A DNA stretch of 64,000 nucleotides from Pseudobutyrivibrio ruminis AD2017 (lineage in GTDB: Bacteria; Bacillota; Clostridia; Lachnospirales; Lachnospiraceae): NCBI RefSeq assembly GCF_000424305.1, contig NZ_AUJQ01000008.1, positions 124,001 to 188,000 of the forward strand, given 5' to 3'. Shown here in pieces: positions 36,401 to 44,169 of the stretch. A model generated the notes under the pieces. That model ran no database searches. It was not told the origin of the DNA and saw nothing but the letters and a program-made list of their open reading frames with translations. Position 1 is the stretch's first letter. Each line of letters starts with the position of its first letter. A program made the translations under genes and the position numbers.

Positions 36401-37264
36401 TCTATCAACAAAATTTCCACTTGTCTCATCTACGCCATCCTTACCAGGGTAGATTGCCTCACCAGTCTTCTGATCAATTTCAAGAATGAAAAGACCACCT
36501 GACCATGAGCCGTAAACCATGTAAAGGTGCTCGCCTGTTGCATCATAGAAAAGTGTTGGGTCAATTGCGTTTGGAGCGTAATTATTATTCCAGCTACCAT
36601 TTTCATTGAAGCACTTCCATGTGCTTACATCACCATCAATCTTTCCTTCTTCAATAAGCTTGTTGAATGGAAGGTAGTCATTTGTGTATGTAGTATCTCT
36701 AGTGCTGTTACCGTCATAATTAACCTTGCCAGTGTTGGTAAATCCAGAATATACTACTGTTCCGCCGTATGTGTAACCACCATCTGCTCTGTCACTTACC
36801 ATATAGCCGATGCATGAACGACGCCATGTTGATGATGCACTATAGTAGAGCATGTATGCACCCTTGTGACCATCTGCCCACACATAGTTTGGATTGTAGA
36901 TTACATCTGGAGCCCATACTGCGTAGCCTCCCTTGCAATCTCCGTCGTCATAGCCTGCCCACTTGAAGGACTCGGCTAAATTCTTCTTTACGTCTCCGTA
37001 GATAGGGTTGTTTGCTACACTTTGGTAATCTGTAGAAACCTGTGTCCAGTTCACTAAATCTGATGATTTAGCTGTTGCAATGTGAGACCCAAAAACATAG
37101 TACTCATCATTGTACTCAAAAATCGATGGATCATGAACCATTACTCTGCTAATACTTTCTGCGGCTTGTGCATCAAGTGTTCCAAGGCTTGAAATTGGAA
37201 GTGCAGGAACGGCCATTAATGTTGCCAAAGACAATGCTAAGGCTTTTTTTGAAATTTTCTTCAT
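33485..37264 (-). CDS. Secreted, membrane-anchored GH43 endo-alpha-1,5-L-arabinanase
   Basis: 1259 residues. Signal peptide to about residue 35 (ends AQA). The GH43 beta-propeller follows, with catalytic Asp45 in VHDPSIF, the pKa-tuning Asp in NAIDPTLFYD and the acid Glu in HQSGEGPYIEYD. Next come the C-terminal domain typical of extracellular arabinanases of the BsArb43B type, a bacterial Ig-like module, a LamG-like concanavalin module (about 645-870), acidic EEP and EELTE repeats, a Ser/Pro/Gln/Thr linker, and a C-terminal membrane helix ending YRKKA. It probably cuts arabinan in plant pectin at the cell surface. GGGGGA precedes the ATG. Confidence 0.92.
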   Translation of the reverse strand: MKKISKKALALSLATLMAVPALPISSLGTLDAQAAESISRVMVHDPSIFEYNDEYYVFGSHIATAKSSDLVNWTQVSTDYQSVANNPIYGDVKKNLAESFKWAGYDDGDCKGGYAVWAPDVIYNPNYVWADGHKGAYMLYYSASSTWRRSCIGYMVSDRADGGYTYGGTVVYSGFTNTGKVNYDGNSTRDTTYTNDYLPFNKLIEEGKIDGDVSTWKCFNENGSWNNNYAPNAIDPTLFYDATGEHLYMVYGSWSGGLFILEIDQKTGEAIYPGKDGVDETSGNFVDRYFGTHIAGGNHQSGEGPYIEYDKNTGYYYMYETYGGLTTTGGYNMRLFRSKNPMGPYEDASGKNAAGSGKNCYQYGTKLIGNYQFYGQPGYRAAGHNSALITDDGKYYLIYHQRFLDSSRGEGHEVRVHQQFLNEDDWLVTAVYENRNEQIQKYTMDDVVGTYEYVNHGNAEKDGSMISTQSVELNADGTVTGDVTGTWSMADATDRDYTYVTINADNATYKGVFFEQTNDNGEKTMTFTANGNNNLAIWGSKYEETDETAAGKVIEQLKDIIPESTRENIQLPTELGKAKIEWSSDNQAVLSADGKVGTPSSDTEVTLTGKVTVNSYSTDASFKVLVYDAPKVIVGYDFDSVDGDAVSATSASTKDSAATLKGDAKVVTDEERGQVLKLENEAGNKQVNYLSLPSDVFSNVDKAGYTVSMWVNIDSSTWEHSALFEADWLADGASTGTYPMTRIGANLIGRINANDYSDAVPGLSYSDLTNKWQLVTYTVAPNGIKVYLNGNEIVYDKKDISNCFSGQGAAIQNANHVMVGAGDIWTDEDVRNAMFDDVRIYDTALTGSEIKNIYESTLKEDKDEPEEPEEPEEPENPEVVNKAIDEEEPEVEGQTRVYVKLDNTEFPGDTFAYAVDEKQQDLLGEYPGKKMAHIGNGWYSVNVPNDMLYVEEELVEDSEEELTEEELTEEELTEEDLTEETEEAEEKTTDENIEESADKTTDADEVQTEIEDVPVVEEIENIVTSLFESIKSAFAPMQVSAAEHDIFNNGIVVRVNDGLADGKDVVATALFTTNRPSAEELKQDEEPATPETPDKPAEPSQPSQPSTPSQPSTPSAPSTQPSASNSSSSSSSSQTVAPAAVAQTQVIADAAVPTTGKVASTTTKKSTKTTKTAKQDTTEKTTEDEEVVEDTTESEEVEEPADTTEATETTEKTIAEEETPEAVEETAVESNGVNPIAVVVIIIALAAAIAGVVVYRKKA
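34331..34390. repeat. 15-bp tandem repeat inside the arabinanase gene
   Basis: Four units of (A/T)GTTAATTCTTCTTC (34331, 34346, 34361, 34376; the first is degenerate) encode repeated Glu-Glu-Leu-Thr-Glu in the acidic linker. The unit is a multiple of three, so copy-number changes would alter linker length without a frameshift. Confidence 0.85.
34641..34676. repeat. 9-bp tandem repeat inside the arabinanase gene
   Basis: Three exact units of TCTGGTTCT plus a fourth degenerate one encode the EPE/EPEE repeat that links the LamG-like module to the rest of the protein. It is in frame and prone to slippage. Confidence 0.85.
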
Positions 37265-37343
37265 TTGTTCCCCCTTTGAAACTCCTTTCTCTTATGTTTA
37301 GAGAATCCTAAATTACTTTAGAATCTTCACTCTTCATTAAAGA

Positions 37344-37372
37344 TTTATACATCATTTATAATAGTCTTTCAA
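37344..37372 (-). promoter_or_regulatory. Predicted promoter of the arabinanase gene
   Basis: On the minus strand: -35 TTGAAA (37367-37372), 17-bp spacer, -10 TATAAA (37344-37349), 80 bp before the ATG. The leader holds a small hairpin, GATTCTAAA/TTTAGGATTC, around 37301-37326 that could stabilise the mRNA or bind a regulator. Confidence 0.65.
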
Positions 37373-37490
37373 TACATGTTGTGGATTTTAACGAATTTAA
37401 ATTAGATTTTTGTAAAATAGTTTAGTATTTTCTGTTAGATTTTTGTCTATATTTCCATATTGATTTGTGAAAATAGATAATAATGAATGC

Positions 37491-37525
37491 AAAAAGTCCT
37501 ATGCAAGTATTACCTGCATAGGACT
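37491..37525 (-). terminator. Terminator after the MacB-like permease
   Basis: Perfect 11-bp stem AGTCCTATGCA/TGCATAGGACT with a 9-base loop, followed on the minus strand by a T-run (TTTTTG). Confidence 0.92.
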
Positions 37526-37547
37526 ATAGGTTTAGATATTTATTATT

Positions 37548-38837
37548 TTATTCGTAGCGCAATGCATCGATTGGGTTAAGCTTAGCAGCCTTATTAGCTG
37601 GGTAGTATCCGAAGAAGATACCAATTGCCATAGAAAATCCTACCGCAATAATGATACTCTGAATAGATACTGCAGCTTCATATCCCATCAGCTTAACAGC
37701 TACTGTACCAAGAACAATTCCAAGTACGATTCCTATAATTCCACCTATCAGACAGATTACAACTGATTCAGTAATAAACTGTAATCGGATGGAACCATTT
37801 GTAGCACCAAGTGCTTTTCTTGTACCGATTTCCTTTGTACGTTCTGTAATGGATACCAGCATGATATTCATAACGCCAATACCACCTACCACAAGTGATA
37901 TACCTGCAATAACTGACAGTGCCAGCTGAATAGCACCAATCATAGTGTTCATCTGATTCATCATGGATGTCATTGAAACAACCATTACCTCGTAGGCATC
38001 ATTTCTTGAGTAGTAATTGATGTTAAAGTAATCTCGTACCTTTGTAGCAAACTCATCATTATTCGTATTTACGGATGTTACCAATGTGAAATAGTAATCA
38101 CCCTTATTCTGATTATGATTAGCTACCCTCGCTGTTTCGTAAGGAATGATAAGCTCTGTTGTAGGATTGTCGGAAACACCGAATGAGAATTGTTCCTGCA
38201 CATATTCGTACACACCTACAATGTAGTAGCTGTAATATATTCCTCCAACGTTAACCTCTATCTCTTGGCCTAAGGCCTTGTTGGCATCGCCATCATAGAT
38301 TCGCTCCACCAGCTTATCTGTGACGATACAAACCTTTTTAGCCTGTTCATAATCACGATTCAAAAATCCTCGACCAGCAAGAATCTTTTTATCCTTAAAT
38401 TCGAAGTTGTCTTTGTTGTAACCGATTATTTGAACGTTGGCACTTTTGCTTCCTTCTGTAACCTTGCCCTTATCGCCAACATTTTCAAATTTAAGGACAT
38501 ATTTAATATCATCTGGAAACTCTGCCTTAAAGGCTTCAAGCATATCCTCTGTAATCAAATCATTGTCTGTCATTTCACGGACATAGCCTGAACCGTAATT
38601 CTCACCTGAATCAGATGTTTTGTTATCGCGGGATTTTTGCATGACACCCATCTCAAGGTTGTTTGCTCCCAAATCCTGCATGGTACTGTTGACGATTGAC
38701 GTAATGGAATTACCAACTGTCATAATGGCAATAACCGATGCGATACCGATAATGATACCAAGCATGGTAAGCAAGGAACGCATTATGTTAGCCTTCAGAC
38801 CTGCCAAAGCAACCAGGACGTTTTCTGTAAATAACAT
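37548..38837 (-). CDS. MacB-type ABC transporter permease
   Basis: 429 residues with the MacB/FtsX layout: one N-terminal membrane helix (about 18-42) preceded by NVLVALAGLKANIMRSLLT, a large extracytoplasmic domain (about 45-285), and three C-terminal helices (VVGGIGVMNIMLVS, then TERTKEIGTRKALGA and two more). Family members use ATP-driven shape changes to drive export with a membrane-fusion partner. The ATPase gene ends 1 bp upstream and the adaptor gene precedes that, so the three form one tripartite-type efflux or peptide-export system. The substrate is unknown. Confidence 0.92.
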   Translation of the reverse strand: MLFTENVLVALAGLKANIMRSLLTMLGIIIGIASVIAIMTVGNSITSIVNSTMQDLGANNLEMGVMQKSRDNKTSDSGENYGSGYVREMTDNDLITEDMLEAFKAEFPDDIKYVLKFENVGDKGKVTEGSKSANVQIIGYNKDNFEFKDKKILAGRGFLNRDYEQAKKVCIVTDKLVERIYDGDANKALGQEIEVNVGGIYYSYYIVGVYEYVQEQFSFGVSDNPTTELIIPYETARVANHNQNKGDYYFTLVTSVNTNNDEFATKVRDYFNINYYSRNDAYEVMVVSMTSMMNQMNTMIGAIQLALSVIAGISLVVGGIGVMNIMLVSITERTKEIGTRKALGATNGSIRLQFITESVVICLIGGIIGIVLGIVLGTVAVKLMGYEAAVSIQSIIIAVGFSMAIGIFFGYYPANKAAKLNPIDALRYE

Positions 38838-39569
38838 TTACTCCACCTCCTTTGTTGCCTTATTCCAATTACCAGCTGCTTCACCGATGATGTTACCATC
38901 CTTCAGGGTGATGATTCGCTCTGTCTCCTGAGAAAGCTCTGGAGAGTGGGTAATCAGGACGATTGTCTTGCCTTGCTCCTCGTGAAGCCTATGGAAAATA
39001 TCCATAATCATTCTACCAGTTGCAGAATCAAGAGCACCTGTAGGCTCATCAGCCAGAATGATTGCAGGGTCGTTAGCCATAGCTCTTGCAATAGCAACAC
39101 GCTGCTTCTGACCACCCGAAAGCTCGTCTGGATTGTGATGCATTCTATCAGTCATATCTACTTCCTCAAGAAGCATCTTTGCACGTTCCATACGCTCCGC
39201 TCTTCCCATTCCTGCATACATCATAGGAAGCTCAACATTCTTAAGAGCGTTAGTTCTTGCTATCAAATTATATGTCTGAAATACGAAGCCAATCTTTTTA
39301 TTTCGCAAAGCCGATAGCTCGTGGTCCTTCGCTTTTTCAATATCGATTCCATCCAGGGTGTACTCTCCTGCTGTAGGTCTGTCCAAGGCGCCGATAATAT
39401 TCATCAATGTGGATTTACCGGAACCAGACTGACCGACAATGGAAACAAACTCGCCTTTTTTAACTGTGAAGTTCAATCCATGCAAAACTTCAAATTCGTT
39501 TGGCGTACCAATAAAAAAGCTTTTATGAATATTGCGAAGGTCAAGCATAATATTATCTTCCAATTTCAT
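38838..39569 (-). CDS. MacB/LolD-type ABC ATPase
   Basis: 243 residues. Walker A GQSGSGKST, Q-loop FVFQTYNL, signature LSGGQKQR, Walker B IILADEPTGALDS and H-loop LITHS are all intact. It energises the adjacent MacB-like permease. The start is uncertain: the first ATG (39567-39569) is only about 3 bases after GGAGG, and a second, in-frame ATG seven codons later (MLDLRNIHKSF) has a weaker site but resembles the family N-terminus better. It follows the adaptor gene by 8 bp. Confidence 0.94.
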   Translation of the reverse strand: MKLEDNIMLDLRNIHKSFFIGTPNEFEVLHGLNFTVKKGEFVSIVGQSGSGKSTLMNIIGALDRPTAGEYTLDGIDIEKAKDHELSALRNKKIGFVFQTYNLIARTNALKNVELPMMYAGMGRAERMERAKMLLEEVDMTDRMHHNPDELSGGQKQRVAIARAMANDPAIILADEPTGALDSATGRMIMDIFHRLHEEQGKTIVLITHSPELSQETERIITLKDGNIIGEAAGNWNKATKEVE

Positions 39570-39577
39570 ATCCTCCG

Positions 39578-40987
39578 CTATTCTTCTGTTGAAATCTCCA
39601 TGTAATCCATAATATCTGTACTTGGAGCATCCTCTACAATTGCCTCTACTGTCATGCCTTCCTTAAGGCCTTCGCCCTTGATTTCTACATAGTAGTCACT
39701 CTCAAGACCCTTAGTAACATAGATATTTTTCTTAGTTCCATCCTTCTTGATTACAGCTACAAAATCTTTTCCGTTTTCATCCTGCTGCACACAATCATAA
39801 GGAACTGCAAGAACATTATCCACAGAATCAAGGATAACGCTTGCCTTTGCTGTCATTCCAACACGAAGTCTATCATCAGTTTCATCTAACTTGATTTTAA
39901 TTTTGTATGTAGCGGCACCAGATGCTGTACTTGTTGTTGGAACTGCTGCCTGAGGTTCTGCACCTGCTACAGATGCTTCTGAAGCTACAGAAACAAATGT
40001 TACCTGTCCTTTGAATTCCTCATCACCAGTTGCTTCAAACTTAATGTTTGCTGGTAAGTCCTTTTGGATATTTGCTACATCATACTCATTTACTGTAGCT
40101 GTTACTACAAACTCGCTTGTATCTGCTATCGTAAATACGGTATTACCCTGAGTGTAGTTGTTACCCTCTTCTACGTTCATTGTAATAATGTAACCAGAAA
40201 TAGGAGCTGATACATGGGTCTTTTCCATGCTCTCATATACATCTTCTTTTGCATCTACCTGTGTGTATGATTGAGCATAGTTTTGCTTGAGCTGAGCAAT
40301 TTCAATCTGATTCTGATATGTTTGAATCTGAAGATTAATTGTATCGACCTCATCTCTTGTCGCTTCATACTTTTCGATGGTTACAGATTCTGCTCTGCCT
40401 GCAGCAATTGCAGATTGCTCATCCCATCTTTTCTTAACATCATCTGTACGATACTTTTCATATTCATTAAAAGCATCCTTCAAATCATCATAGATATATT
40501 TGTTATCCTCGAGATACTTTTGCTTCTTTTCTATCTGATCCTGAGCATCTTTAATCTTCTGCTGTAAGTCAGCAATATCTATTTCTGATTGCTTGTTTTC
40601 TATATTATGCTGGGCATTAAGCTCTGCAATCTTTCTATTGTAATCATCCCCATCGAATTCAACTACAATATCTCCTGCATTTACATAATCGCCTTCTTTA
40701 TAGTTAACCTTAGAAACCTTAACACCAGTGATTCCACCGCCACCAATTGTAGATGTAACTGTTGCTTTGTTATTAGCATTAAGTGTTCCAGTTACTGCAA
40801 CTGACTGCTGCAAATCCATTCTTTTGATTTCTGATGTAGCAGGCTGGTTAGCAGCTTCTTCCATTGCCTTCTGAGCAGCCTTTGCATTATGCCAAACCAG
40901 GCCAACGATTACTGCAATAATAGCTAAAACAATAATCAGCTTGAGGTGCTTTTTAAAGAAACCACCAATCTTTTTTAGAACCTTCAC
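39578..40987 (-). CDS. HlyD/MacA-type membrane-fusion adaptor
   Basis: 469 residues: an N-terminal membrane anchor (about 15-33), a barrel-sandwich (lipoyl-like) half, a long coiled-coil hairpin (about 120-245; rich in Gln/Glu/Lys), the second lipoyl half (HVSAPISGYIITMNVEEGN), a beta-barrel, and a C-terminal membrane-proximal domain. It begins at GTG (40985-40987) after AAGGAGG. It is the first gene of the efflux operon. A Gram-positive MacA-like adaptor usually pairs with permease plus ATPase, as here. Confidence 0.92.
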   Translation of the reverse strand: MKVLKKIGGFFKKHLKLIIVLAIIAVIVGLVWHNAKAAQKAMEEAANQPATSEIKRMDLQQSVAVTGTLNANNKATVTSTIGGGGITGVKVSKVNYKEGDYVNAGDIVVEFDGDDYNRKIAELNAQHNIENKQSEIDIADLQQKIKDAQDQIEKKQKYLEDNKYIYDDLKDAFNEYEKYRTDDVKKRWDEQSAIAAGRAESVTIEKYEATRDEVDTINLQIQTYQNQIEIAQLKQNYAQSYTQVDAKEDVYESMEKTHVSAPISGYIITMNVEEGNNYTQGNTVFTIADTSEFVVTATVNEYDVANIQKDLPANIKFEATGDEEFKGQVTFVSVASEASVAGAEPQAAVPTTSTASGAATYKIKIKLDETDDRLRVGMTAKASVILDSVDNVLAVPYDCVQQDENGKDFVAVIKKDGTKKNIYVTKGLESDYYVEIKGEGLKEGMTVEAIVEDAPSTDIMDYMEISTEE

Positions 40988-41115
40988 TTTTCATCCTCCT
41001 TGATACGCGCAAAACGTTTTTATTCACATTTGCTAATCAGTGTATATTTAATACAAATCAAAGTAAATAGATGTCATAAATATTTTATATAATTTTTAGA
41101 ATTACTTACATATCT

Positions 41116-41871
41116 TTAAACTGATAATTTGTTATCCATAACCCACGCAGTGATTACGTACATAATAACTGTAAATCCAATGTAGTAAATGAGGTTATAT
41201 ACCATTCTGCCAGTTGTGAATCCAATCATATCTGCTGAAGTAAAGCAGTCCATTACGAAATTATGAAGCTTCTCGATAAAACCTGTAATAACTAAATACA
41301 TTATGAAGCTGATGATACCACTGCCCTTTTTACCATTAAGCACGCTGGCAGAAATAGTAACAGCAAAAAATCCTGTCACAATATTGAATATCCAAACGGC
41401 AATCATATCGAAACTAATCATAATAAATCTGTATGTATCTATTGAATAGTGTTCACCTAATATTTCATTTATAAAAGCAATCGCCTGTTCTATCTCTCCA
41501 CTATATGCTGTAAGAATTGTAATATCGATGAGGGCTAATACCATATAAAATACACCAGTGAGCAAAATAGATCCGGCATTTTCAATAAGCTTTGCACCAA
41601 GAATCGTGTAACTATTGTGTGGTGTCATAAATAGCATATAGCTTTGCTTTGTTGTTATGTCCTTGTGTAATCTAAATATTCCATAGACACCTATGATAAA
41701 AAGTGCGCCAAATGTTGTAAGCATTAAAAATCCTATACCAGTACCGAGCATATCTTCATTCTTAGAAAATGTGCCTGCCAAAAACAACACTTCAAATATG
41801 GCTGTAAATACTAAAATGATTGCTTTTATCATCCAAGTTTTTCTGAACTCGTATTTAATAAGATTTCCCAT
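41116..41871 (-). CDS. ABC-2-type transporter permease
   Basis: 251 residues with six hydrophobic segments (about 16-36, 47-67, 97-121, 150-177, 186-206, 222-246), and the N-terminal amphipathic start NLIKYEFRKTW common in ABC-2 permeases. Its start overlaps the end of the ATPase gene, and both follow a GntR regulator. Such GntR-ATPase-permease sets resemble the Bacillus ytr/bcr systems, which respond to cell-wall antibiotics or act on lipids; the substrate is not evident. Confidence 0.85.
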   Translation of the reverse strand: MGNLIKYEFRKTWMIKAIILVFTAIFEVLFLAGTFSKNEDMLGTGIGFLMLTTFGALFIIGVYGIFRLHKDITTKQSYMLFMTPHNSYTILGAKLIENAGSILLTGVFYMVLALIDITILTAYSGEIEQAIAFINEILGEHYSIDTYRFIMISFDMIAVWIFNIVTGFFAVTISASVLNGKKGSGIISFIMYLVITGFIEKLHNFVMDCFTSADMIGFTTGRMVYNLIYYIGFTVIMYVITAWVMDNKLSV

Positions 41872-42581
41872 TACTGAATTCCTCCCATATCTACATCTGA
41901 AAATACCTGACGGTATTTATCTGCAAGCGAAATATTATCTTCTGTTCTAAGGGCTTCAACGTCATAAATTCCTGCAAACTTTGAATTCTTAATGAAGATT
42001 GCCTTATCAACAACTGATTCTAATTCCTCTACCAAATGACTGGAAATCAAAAGAGTTTTTCCTTCATCTGCTGACATAAGAATCATGTTCATGACAGAAT
42101 CTCTTGCTAATAAATCAATACCGTTAAGTGGTTCATCAAGCATATATACCTTGGCATCTCTTGCCATTGTAGCTGCCACCTTAAGCTTTGCCATCATGCC
42201 TGATGAAAGTGATTTAACCTTCAGCTTCTTCTCCAAATCCATCTTCTCAATTAGATAATCATATTTGTCCATCGAGAAATCCTTAAAGAAATCTGCGTAA
42301 TATTTTCCAACATCACCAACTGTCATCCAATCGTAAAAATATGGCTCAGTTGACATGTATGCTATATCGTTTTTGGTTTCGATTGAAATTGGCTGGCCCA
42401 TATATCTAATCTGGCCAGAGGTAGGCTTTATAAGGCCTGCTGCCATTTTCATCCATGTGGTTTTACCACTTCCGTTTGGTCCAAGCATTGCATATATATG
42501 CCCTGGCTCAAGCTGCATAGTGATTCCATCCACAGCTGTTTTGCCAACAAATTTTTTGGTTACTTCAATACTTTCTAGCAT
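41871..42581 (-). CDS. ABC transporter ATPase (YtrB-like)
   Basis: 236 residues. Walker A GPNGSGKTT, Q-loop AYMSTEPYFY, a divergent signature SLSSGMMAKLKVA in place of LSGGQ, Walker B VYMLDEPLNGID and H-loop LLISSHLVEELE. Sequences of this kind group with the short ABC-2 exporters paired with GntR regulators. It overlaps the permease and starts 2 bp after the regulator. Confidence 0.93.
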   Translation of the reverse strand: MLESIEVTKKFVGKTAVDGITMQLEPGHIYAMLGPNGSGKTTWMKMAAGLIKPTSGQIRYMGQPISIETKNDIAYMSTEPYFYDWMTVGDVGKYYADFFKDFSMDKYDYLIEKMDLEKKLKVKSLSSGMMAKLKVAATMARDAKVYMLDEPLNGIDLLARDSVMNMILMSADEGKTLLISSHLVEELESVVDKAIFIKNSKFAGIYDVEALRTEDNISLADKYRQVFSDVDMGGIQ

Positions 42582-42583
42582 AG

Positions 42584-42937
42584 TTATTCCTCCCTTTGCT
42601 TTAGAAGCTCGATTGCTTCATCAATAGATATCCCTAATTCGCTAATCGATTTTAAAAATACATCTAAGGCTTCCTCTGCCATTTCTTTTTTCAACATCGC
42701 AATAACTCCTTCATCCTCTGTTACAAATGTGCCCATGCCTCGTTTGGTATAGCACACCCCTTCACGCTCCAGCTCCTGATACACCCTGGCGGCGGTATTG
42801 GGATTGATTGTATATGTTACTGCCAGCTCTCGACTGGATGGTAGCTTTTGCCCGCATTTTATCCGCTCGTTAATGATGTCTGTTTTGATAGAATCAATAA
42901 CTTGCAGATAAATAGGTATTTTTGAATCGTATTGCAT
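42584..42937 (-). CDS. GntR-family (YtrA-type) transcriptional regulator
   Basis: 117 residues from MQYDSKIPIYLQVIDSIK (ATG 42935-42937, GGAGGAG upstream). An N-terminal winged helix-turn-helix (LPSSRELAVTYTINPNTAARVYQELEREG) is followed by only about 45 further residues, typical of the YtrA subfamily, which lacks a large effector domain and represses adjacent ABC genes. A perfect palindrome covers its own promoter, so autorepression of the three-gene operon is likely. Confidence 0.93.
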   Translation of the reverse strand: MQYDSKIPIYLQVIDSIKTDIINERIKCGQKLPSSRELAVTYTINPNTAARVYQELEREGVCYTKRGMGTFVTEDEGVIAMLKKEMAEEALDVFLKSISELGISIDEAIELLKQREE

Positions 42938-42964
42938 ATCCACACTCCTCCTATTCGTTTGTAC

Positions 42965-43008
42965 TAGTGTACTATCTGTATAGTACACTATGACATTAGG
43001 TTCGTCAA
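42965..43008 (-). promoter_or_regulatory. Promoter and perfect palindromic operator of the GntR-ABC operon
   Basis: On the minus strand: -35 TTGACG (43003-43008), 17-bp spacer, -10 TACTAT (42980-42985). Over the -10 and downstream lies the perfect inverted repeat TAGTGTACTAT-CTGT-ATAGTACACTA (42965-42990). YtrA-type regulators are known to bind GTACTA/TAGTAC-like palindromes, which these arms contain. Confidence 0.8.
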
Positions 43009-43014
43009 TATTTT

Positions 43015-43044
43015 TTTACACATTTTTTTATAAAGAAGTATTAT
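43015..43044 (+). promoter_or_regulatory. Predicted promoter of the P1 peptidase gene
   Basis: -35 TTTACA (43015-43020), 18-bp spacer, -10 TATTAT (43039-43044). The leader of about 85 bases includes a short GCGAAGCTCGC hairpin. Confidence 0.5.
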
Positions 43045-43134
43045 AATTAAACTCAGGTTTAGCGAAGCTCGCTGATTATGCTTAGTTGGCTGGGTGGGCA
43101 AAATCGATACTTTTAATGAATTGGGAGATATCAA

Positions 43135-44082
43135 ATGTATAAACTTTTAAAAGAAATTCCTATTACAGATATTGGAAATGTAAAAATTGGCCAGGTAGAA
43201 AATGCTTATGCTGGCACAGGTGTTACTGTTATTATCGCACCTGACAGTGCACCATGTGGTTTAGATATTAGAGGTGGCGGTCCTGCCAGTAGAGAATCAG
43301 GTCTTATGGACCCACTTGCTGCCGCAGAGGTAATTCACGCTGTTGTTTTAGGTGGAGGTTCAGCATTTGGTTTGGATGCAGCTGGTGGTGTTATGAAATA
43401 TTTAGCTGAAAATGGCATAGGTTTTCCTGTTGGAGATGTGGTTGTTCCACTTGTTTGCCAATCAGATATTTTTGATTTAGGCTATGGCAGAAATGATGTA
43501 TACCCTGATAAGGAAATGGGTTACGAGGCTGCTTCTTTAGCTTTTGAAGGCGATGCTGGTAATTTCGAATCAGGCTCCTTTGGTGCTGGCTGCGGCGCCA
43601 CAGTTGGAAAGCTTCTTGGCCCTGATAGATGTACAAAATCTGGCATCGCAAGCTTTGCTGTAGCTTTAGGTGAATTAAAGGTGGGCGCCATCGTCTGTAC
43701 TAACGCTGTTGGTGATGTTTATGATTATGTAGACAACAAACGTATCGCTGGCGTGTTATCTGCTGACGGTTCTACCCTTAACGATGTTTCCTGCGAAGAC
43801 CTTATGTACGACATGGTGGCAAATCCACCTACAGGCGTTACCACTAACACTACTATCGGTATCGTATTTACGAATGCAAAGTTCAACAAGACTCAGCTCT
43901 GCAAGCTTGCCGGCATGACACATGACGCTTACGCCCGCTGCATCCGCCCAGTCCACACATCCATGGACGGTGACAGCATCTACGCCATGTCCTTAGGTTC
44001 AGTGGAAGCTTCTTTGGATGTTGTTGGCACATTGGCAAACCAGGTAATGTGCGAAGCTATCAAGCGAAGTGTTTCAGTGTAA
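43135..44082 (+). CDS. P1 (S58, DmpA-like) aminopeptidase
   Basis: 315 residues of the L-aminopeptidase/D-esterase family, which matures by self-cleavage before a Thr/Ser nucleophile. The expected site lies in TGVTTNTTIGIVFTNA (near residue 240), and the N-terminal VGQVENAYAGTGVTVI and Gly-rich GGGSAFGLDAAGGVM are typical. A cytosolic N-terminal nucleophile peptidase is predicted; the substrate is unknown. It is a single gene with its own promoter and a strong terminator. A GGGAG site precedes the ATG. Confidence 0.92.
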   Translation: MYKLLKEIPITDIGNVKIGQVENAYAGTGVTVIIAPDSAPCGLDIRGGGPASRESGLMDPLAAAEVIHAVVLGGGSAFGLDAAGGVMKYLAENGIGFPVGDVVVPLVCQSDIFDLGYGRNDVYPDKEMGYEAASLAFEGDAGNFESGSFGAGCGATVGKLLGPDRCTKSGIASFAVALGELKVGAIVCTNAVGDVYDYVDNKRIAGVLSADGSTLNDVSCEDLMYDMVANPPTGVTTNTTIGIVFTNAKFNKTQLCKLAGMTHDAYARCIRPVHTSMDGDSIYAMSLGSVEASLDVVGTLANQVMCEAIKRSVSV

Positions 44083-44104
44083 TTTATGTGATTCATGTGA
44101 TTCA

Positions 44105-44149
44105 GGGGTTAAATTGTAGGCTTGGGTGCTACAGTTTAACCCCTTTTTT
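44105..44149 (+). terminator. Terminator after the P1 peptidase gene
   Basis: 15-bp stem GGGGTTAAATTGTAG/CTACAGTTTAACCCC (one mismatch), followed by six T. Confidence 0.93.
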
Positions 44150-44169
44150 ATGGCCAGCTTCAATTTCAT

